From Massilia rubra (GTDB lineage Bacteria; Pseudomonadota; Gammaproteobacteria; Burkholderiales; Burkholderiaceae_D): a stretch of 64,000 nucleotides of DNA. Positions 60,461 through 64,000 of this stretch are shown here, in pieces. Below the pieces are notes generated by a model. The model saw only the letters and a list, made by a program, of their open reading frames with translations, searched no databases and was not told the DNA's origin. Location: assembly GCF_011682065.1 (NCBI RefSeq), contig NZ_VUYU01000030.1, positions 1 to 64,000 on the forward strand, in the 5' to 3' direction. Positions within the stretch are counted from its first letter, which is position 1. Every line of letters starts with the position of its first letter. The translations under genes were made by a program, and so were the position numbers.

Positions 60461-61202
60461 TTCCGATATAGAAAGCTGGCACGACTTTGAAGTCGCCTCG
60501 CGCAAGGAAATCATCGCACTGCTGCGCAGCATCGGCGAGAAACGCCAACTGGTGCGCATGGTCATCCGGCGCGGCACCGAAGTATGCGTCTCGGCCATCC
60601 TCGATGTCGATCCCGACAACAACACCGTGACCCTGGATGGCTCGGCCGACCCCGAGCAGCACCGCCGCTTCGCCAACGTCGGCCGGATCATGTTCGAGAC
60701 CTCGCTCGACAAGATCCGCATCCTGTTCTCGTCGGAAGAAGTGCAGGCCACCACCTTCGAAGACACGCCGGCGTTTGTGATGCCGCTGCCGGAGCACATG
60801 ATCCGCCTGCAGCGGCGCGAGTTCTACCGCATGATCACGCCGGTCAGCAACCCGGTGTCGGTGGTGATCCGCCTGCCGCAAGACGTGGGCGGCGGCACCC
60901 ATGTGTTTCCGCTGTCCGATATCAGCTGCGGCGGCATCGCCATTCTCGACAACAAGCTGGTGCTCGACAGCACCATCGGCCATAGCTACAGCAGTTGCCG
61001 CATCGACTTGCCGGACGTGGGCGCGGTCCAGACCACCCTGATGATCCGCAACTCGGTCGACCTGACCCTGCTCAACGACAAGACCAACCGCCGCCTCGGC
61101 TGCGCCTTTGTCGACATTTCGCGCGGCGGACTTGCCAGCGTGCAGAAGTACATCACCAAGCTCGAACGCGAACGCAACGCGCGCCTCGCCGGCCTGGGCT
61201 GA
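60444..61202 (+). CDS. YcgR-like PilZ-domain flagellar brake protein
   Basis: A 252-residue protein with an N-terminal YcgR domain (about 15-120) and a C-terminal PilZ domain with the cyclic di-GMP motifs R-R-E-F-Y-R (R-x-x-x-R form) and D-I-S-C-G-G. YcgR proteins bind cyclic di-GMP and slow the motor. It overlaps the FlhB-like gene by 17 nt and closes the flagellar cluster. The GGDEF protein at 38580 is a possible source of its ligand. Confidence 0.88.
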   Translation: MQSTNDSDIESWHDFEVASRKEIIALLRSIGEKRQLVRMVIRRGTEVCVSAILDVDPDNNTVTLDGSADPEQHRRFANVGRIMFETSLDKIRILFSSEEVQATTFEDTPAFVMPLPEHMIRLQRREFYRMITPVSNPVSVVIRLPQDVGGGTHVFPLSDISCGGIAILDNKLVLDSTIGHSYSSCRIDLPDVGAVQTTLMIRNSVDLTLLNDKTNRRLGCAFVDISRGGLASVQKYITKLERERNARLAGLG

Positions 61203-61316
61203 CAAAATATCCTCCCGGCAGCAGCCTGATTGACGGGCGGCCAAGAGCGTGCCGATAGCCGGCCACGGCCCGGCCTGAAGGGGTATGTTTCAAGTTCACC
61301 GCGAATTTTTCGGAGA

Positions 61317-62468
61317 ATGATGATGAAACGTACACTCGTGCTGTCGGCCACGCTCGCTGGCCTGGTTGCCTGTTCCACCCCCTATCGCACCCCTGTGGTC
61401 GACGCCACGCCGGCCACCTTGCCGACGTTTGCGGGCGTGGCCAACCTGCTCAAGCCGGAGCGCGCGCTCGACGTGCTGCTGGTGCATGGCATCTGCACCC
61501 AGGACGAGTCCTGGGCCAGGGAATCGGTGGAGCAACTGGTCGCCGGCCTGGGCGGCGATACGGCGCAGGTGGCGCTGTCGCGCAGCGAGGTGGGCGACAC
61601 CGGCATCGTGCTGTACCGCCAGAGCGTGCCGCTGGCGGGCGGCTCGGTCAACATCAACGCGCTCCTGTGGTCGCCGCTGACGACGCCGCTCAAGGCCGAG
61701 CTGTGCTACGACCAGAGCAACAAGTCGGCCACCTGTCCGGCGGACCAGCCCGCCTATCCATACAAGCGCGCAGTGCTCAACCGTGCGCTGAAAGACAAGC
61801 TGCTCGACGATTGCCTGGCCGACGCCGTGATTTACCAGGGCAAGGCGCGCGAGGCCATCAGCGGGCGCATGCAGGCAGCGATCCTGCAGGCGGTGGGCGC
61901 TGGCAATGGTGCGGCGCTGGTGCCGGGCGGCGGCGAGGTGCCGCCCGAACCGCTGCCGCTGGTGCTCATCACGGACAGCCTGGGCAGCAAAATCACCTTC
62001 GACGCCCTGTTCAGGCTGGCCGGCACGCCGGATCAGTCGGTGGCGGCGTTGCAAGTGTTCAACCGCACCTCCCTGGTGTTCATGCGCGCCAACCAGTTGC
62101 CGCTACTGAGGCTGGCGGAAATGGATCTCGACGGCAGCATGGCGCCGCGCGGGCCGAATGACTTCCCGGCCGATCCGATCCAGGCGCTCATCGAGCGCAA
62201 CCGCGTGCAAGGCGTCGGCAAGCCGACCAATGTGCCGACCGTGGTGGCGTTCACCGATCCGAACGACGTGCTCGCGTACACCCTGGTGAACAGCCCGTTC
62301 GCCGCGCGCGCCACCTATCCGATCATCGACGTGGTGGTGTCGAACGCGCCTACGTATCTGGGGCTGCTGGAACTGCCGAACAGCGCACACACGGATTACC
62401 CGCGCAATGCAACTGTGCAACGCATGATTGCCTGCGGTGAACCGGCGCTCGACGGTTGCGGCAACTGA
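61317..62468 (+). CDS. Lipoprotein of alpha/beta-hydrolase type
   Basis: A 383-residue protein with a lipoprotein signal (TLAGLVAC). L-L-V-H-G-I-C near residue 55 looks like the oxyanion strand of an alpha/beta hydrolase, and V-L-I-T-D-S-L-G-S-K near 220 has a D-S-L-G-S form in place of G-x-S-x-G, with Ser as possible nucleophile. Activity is uncertain. Two further ATG codons follow immediately, and GGAG is at 61311-61314. I do not recognise a characterised relative. Confidence 0.68.
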   Translation: MMMKRTLVLSATLAGLVACSTPYRTPVVDATPATLPTFAGVANLLKPERALDVLLVHGICTQDESWARESVEQLVAGLGGDTAQVALSRSEVGDTGIVLYRQSVPLAGGSVNINALLWSPLTTPLKAELCYDQSNKSATCPADQPAYPYKRAVLNRALKDKLLDDCLADAVIYQGKAREAISGRMQAAILQAVGAGNGAALVPGGGEVPPEPLPLVLITDSLGSKITFDALFRLAGTPDQSVAALQVFNRTSLVFMRANQLPLLRLAEMDLDGSMAPRGPNDFPADPIQALIERNRVQGVGKPTNVPTVVAFTDPNDVLAYTLVNSPFAARATYPIIDVVVSNAPTYLGLLELPNSAHTDYPRNATVQRMIACGEPALDGCGN

Positions 62469-62474
62469 CGCTGC

Positions 62475-62507
62475 GGAGGGTTGGCGACGGCGGTGGCGCC
62501 GCCCTCC
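62475..62507. terminator. Hairpin between convergent genes
   Basis: GGAGGG (62475-62480) pairs with CCCTCC (62502-62507), with further G-C pairing inside. It sits exactly between the stop of the lipoprotein gene and the stop of the exported-protein gene on the other strand and probably ends both transcripts. Confidence 0.55.
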
Positions 62508-62864
62508 TCACTTTTTCTTGATCATCAATTCCTTGCACATATCCTCGATGAGCTCCGGCTTTTCCCTGATCTGGACGGCGATATCGGGACGATTGGCATA
62601 GTGTTCGGTAGCGCGTAAACGCGCGAGGTAGCCGGGCGTGCCTTCCCCGTTGACGTTCTCTTGCAAAAGTTCCTCTTTTTGAGCGTCACTTAACGATGCG
62701 AACGCCGGACAGTATGTCAGTTGCGCTTCCGCTGAAAGAAGTATCAGGACGGCCCACTTGTCCAGGCAGCCGTCCGGATCACGGCATGGGCTGGACGCGC
62801 TGGCGCTGGTCGCGGCAAGCGTCAGGACAGCGCCCAGCAGCAGTTGTTGAAAATAGGTCGACAT
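62508..62864 (-). CDS. Small exported protein of unknown function
   Basis: A 118-residue protein with a signal peptide (residues 1-23, AATSASA). The mature part has three Cys early (S-P-C-R-D-P-D-G-C and T-Y-C-P) plus one near the end and a helical charged tail ending K-K-K. Not recognised. It follows the 110-residue gene by 13 nt on the same strand, so it is the last gene of the CPBP operon. Confidence 0.6.
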   Translation of the reverse strand: MSTYFQQLLLGAVLTLAATSASASSPCRDPDGCLDKWAVLILLSAEAQLTYCPAFASLSDAQKEELLQENVNGEGTPGYLARLRATEHYANRPDIAVQIREKPELIEDMCKELMIKKK

Positions 62865-62877
62865 CAGCGTTTCCGTT

Positions 62878-63210
62878 TCAAAGTGAGCCAGCAAGCTTGC
62901 CGGCGATATGGGCGATCCGCTGTTTGAGCGAGACCACATCATGGAATCTGGCTTTTTCAAGCGGCGTGTCCCATTCCTGATCTTTCACCAGCAGCAGGAG
63001 AAAGCGGCCGCTCTCGTTAAACGAGGGATACCAGCCGACATCGAGCAAGAGCTTCTCGCCAAATCGGATCTGCAGCATGTCTTCCCTGAGGCAGCCGATA
63101 TGCCGGGCCACCTCGAACGCATCGGGAAGATGGGAAATCTGGTCGTACACGACCACGCCCTGCCCGATGTCCAGATGCCAGAACATGGCTGCCTTTCGAT
63201 CCTGGATCAT
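62878..63210 (-). CDS. Small cytoplasmic protein of unknown function
   Basis: A 110-residue protein without signal peptide or membrane helix (FWHLDIGQGVVVYDQISHLPD, GEKLLLDVGWYPSFNESGRFLLLLVKD). It looks like a small mixed alpha/beta fold; no family recognised. The start overlaps the CPBP protease stop (ATGA), so it is co-translated with it and may be its partner or substrate. Confidence 0.62.
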   Translation of the reverse strand: MIQDRKAAMFWHLDIGQGVVVYDQISHLPDAFEVARHIGCLREDMLQIRFGEKLLLDVGWYPSFNESGRFLLLLVKDQEWDTPLEKARFHDVVSLKQRIAHIAGKLAGSL

Positions 63211-64000
63211 CGGTCGCGCCGCGTTGCCGGCGCCTGCAATGCGCGGTACAGCCCGGCCATCCCGGCGGCGCCCAACAGCAGCGCCAGCAACCAGGTCGAG
63301 GCGGAAAACAGCGCAAAGCTCTCCTGCGCCCTGCCGGCGTCGTCCCAGTCGACCGTGATGCACGCGGTATTGTAGGCGGCGTGCAGCGCGATACACGGTA
63401 GCAGCGACCTGGTGCGCTCGTACAGCCAGCCGAGAAAGACGCCGATGATCACAGCGCCGACATATTGATAGAGATTCATGTGCGCAAAGCCGAACAGGCC
63501 GGCCGAGGCCAGGATGGCGGCCCATTTCGGATACTGGCCCAGGAAGCTGCGCAGGATGATCCCGCGAAACAGCATCTCTTCCAGCACCGGCGCCAGCACG
63601 CAGATCGCCACGATCATGGTGACGCTGTCGGCATTCATGCTGGCCAGCAGTGCCTGGTCTTGGGACGTCATGGGAAACAGCGTCACCAGCGCCGTGTTCA
63701 GCGTGACCATGGACATGAAGATCAAGGGTAGCGTCAGGGCAAGCGCCGGCAACAGCACCAGCATGGCGGGGCGTCCCGCTATGCAAGTAGAATGAAACAG
63801 CTCGCGGTAGCTCAGGTTTTTGTAGTGCATCAGCGCGGTGAAGACGATGCCATAGCCGAGCACCATGATCATGCCGCCCAGGTCGCGCGGTTCCATCGAC
63901 AAGGCGCCGCGCACGTCGTACAGCGCCGCGCCCACCAGGTACTCGGCCATGTACAAGGCGATGACCAGCATCAGCGCTTCCAGTGCGTTCGGAAAGGTCT
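63207..64000 (-). CDS. CPBP-family intramembrane glutamic protease (N-terminus cut by window end)
   Basis: The frame is open to the window edge: before the ATG at 63971 it reads T-F-P-N-A-L-E-A-L, so the true start is probably outside. The visible 263 residues have about seven membrane segments and the family motifs E-E-M-L-F-R-G, F-G-F-A-H and A-L-H-A-A-Y-N. Such proteases include Rce1 CAAX proteases; in bacteria they often serve in peptide maturation or self-immunity. Followed by two small genes in one operon. Confidence 0.87.
   Translation of the reverse strand, partial: TFPNALEALMLVIALYMAEYLVGAALYDVRGALSMEPRDLGGMIMVLGYGIVFTALMHYKNLSYRELFHSTCIAGRPAMLVLLPALALTLPLIFMSMVTLNTALVTLFPMTSQDQALLASMNADSVTMIVAICVLAPVLEEMLFRGIILRSFLGQYPKWAAILASAGLFGFAHMNLYQYVGAVIIGVFLGWLYERTRSLLPCIALHAAYNTACITVDWDDAGRAQESFALFSASTWLLALLLGAAGMAGLYRALQAPATRRDR

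Overview
The window is a GC-rich chromosomal stretch from a betaproteobacterium, most likely of the Oxalobacteraceae (Massilia/Duganella/Janthinobacterium type). The placement rests on the yicC/gmk/rpoZ/spoT and kinase/phosphatase/rph gene orders, the PEP-CTERM exported proteins, the REP-type palindromes and the arrangement of the flagellar filament genes. Both ends cut a gene: a chemoreceptor C-terminus on the left and a CPBP membrane protease on the right.

Region 1 (1-17 kb) is mostly housekeeping: rdgB-hemW, a ZntB-like transporter, a DUF3616 protein, the kinase/PP2C phosphatase/rph operon, then yicC, gmk, rpoZ and spoT. Two insertions interrupt it. At about 4.5-7.3 kb there is an atypical tRNA-Ala(GGC)-like gene, a second degenerate tRNA-like hairpin, a zinc-finger SDR-like protein whose catalytic Tyr is replaced by Thr, and an overlapping leucine-rich-repeat protein. 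This block is followed by a 53-bp diverged copy of the end of the upstream DUF3616 gene, which suggests a transferred island. At 11.2-13.6 kb an MFS exporter and an AraC regulator sit between yicC and gmk.

Region 2 (17-36.5 kb) is about the cell surface and sensing. It holds a TonB receptor with heme oxygenase, two exported proteins built from a repeated module, DUF3422, greB, two duplicated pairs of PEP-CTERM proteins around a lipoprotein lipase and an OmpR-type two-component system with a probably leaderless regulator gene, a phosphodiester glycosidase, and a 1089-residue RTX protein with five cadherin-like domains.

Region 3 (36.5-49 kb) has a PAS histidine kinase with a NarL-type regulator, a diguanylate cyclase, and a tightly overlapping sugar cluster. 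The cluster comprises a TPR-GT41 O-glycosyltransferase, CDP-glucose synthesis and 4,6-dehydration, C-methyltransferase, 3,5-epimerase, aminotransferase, GNAT and hexapeptide acyltransferase. It lies next to the flagellins and probably makes and attaches a branched N-acylated amino sugar.

Region 4 (49-51.8 kb) is a small accessory island: a PIN toxin/DUF433 antitoxin pair between two 173-bp direct repeats that look like a 153-bp miniature element with 27-bp terminal inverted repeats, with fragments of the antitoxin gene and of the neighbouring gene beside them.

Region 5 (52-61.2 kb) is the filament operon set: two near-identical flagellins, flaG, fliD, fliS, fliT, a fliK-like gene, a stand-alone FlhB C-terminal-like protein and a PilZ/YcgR-like protein, with sigma-28 promoters visible before both flagellins and fliD. 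The last 2.8 kb carries a lipoprotein hydrolase-like gene and a three-gene operon ending in the cut CPBP protease.
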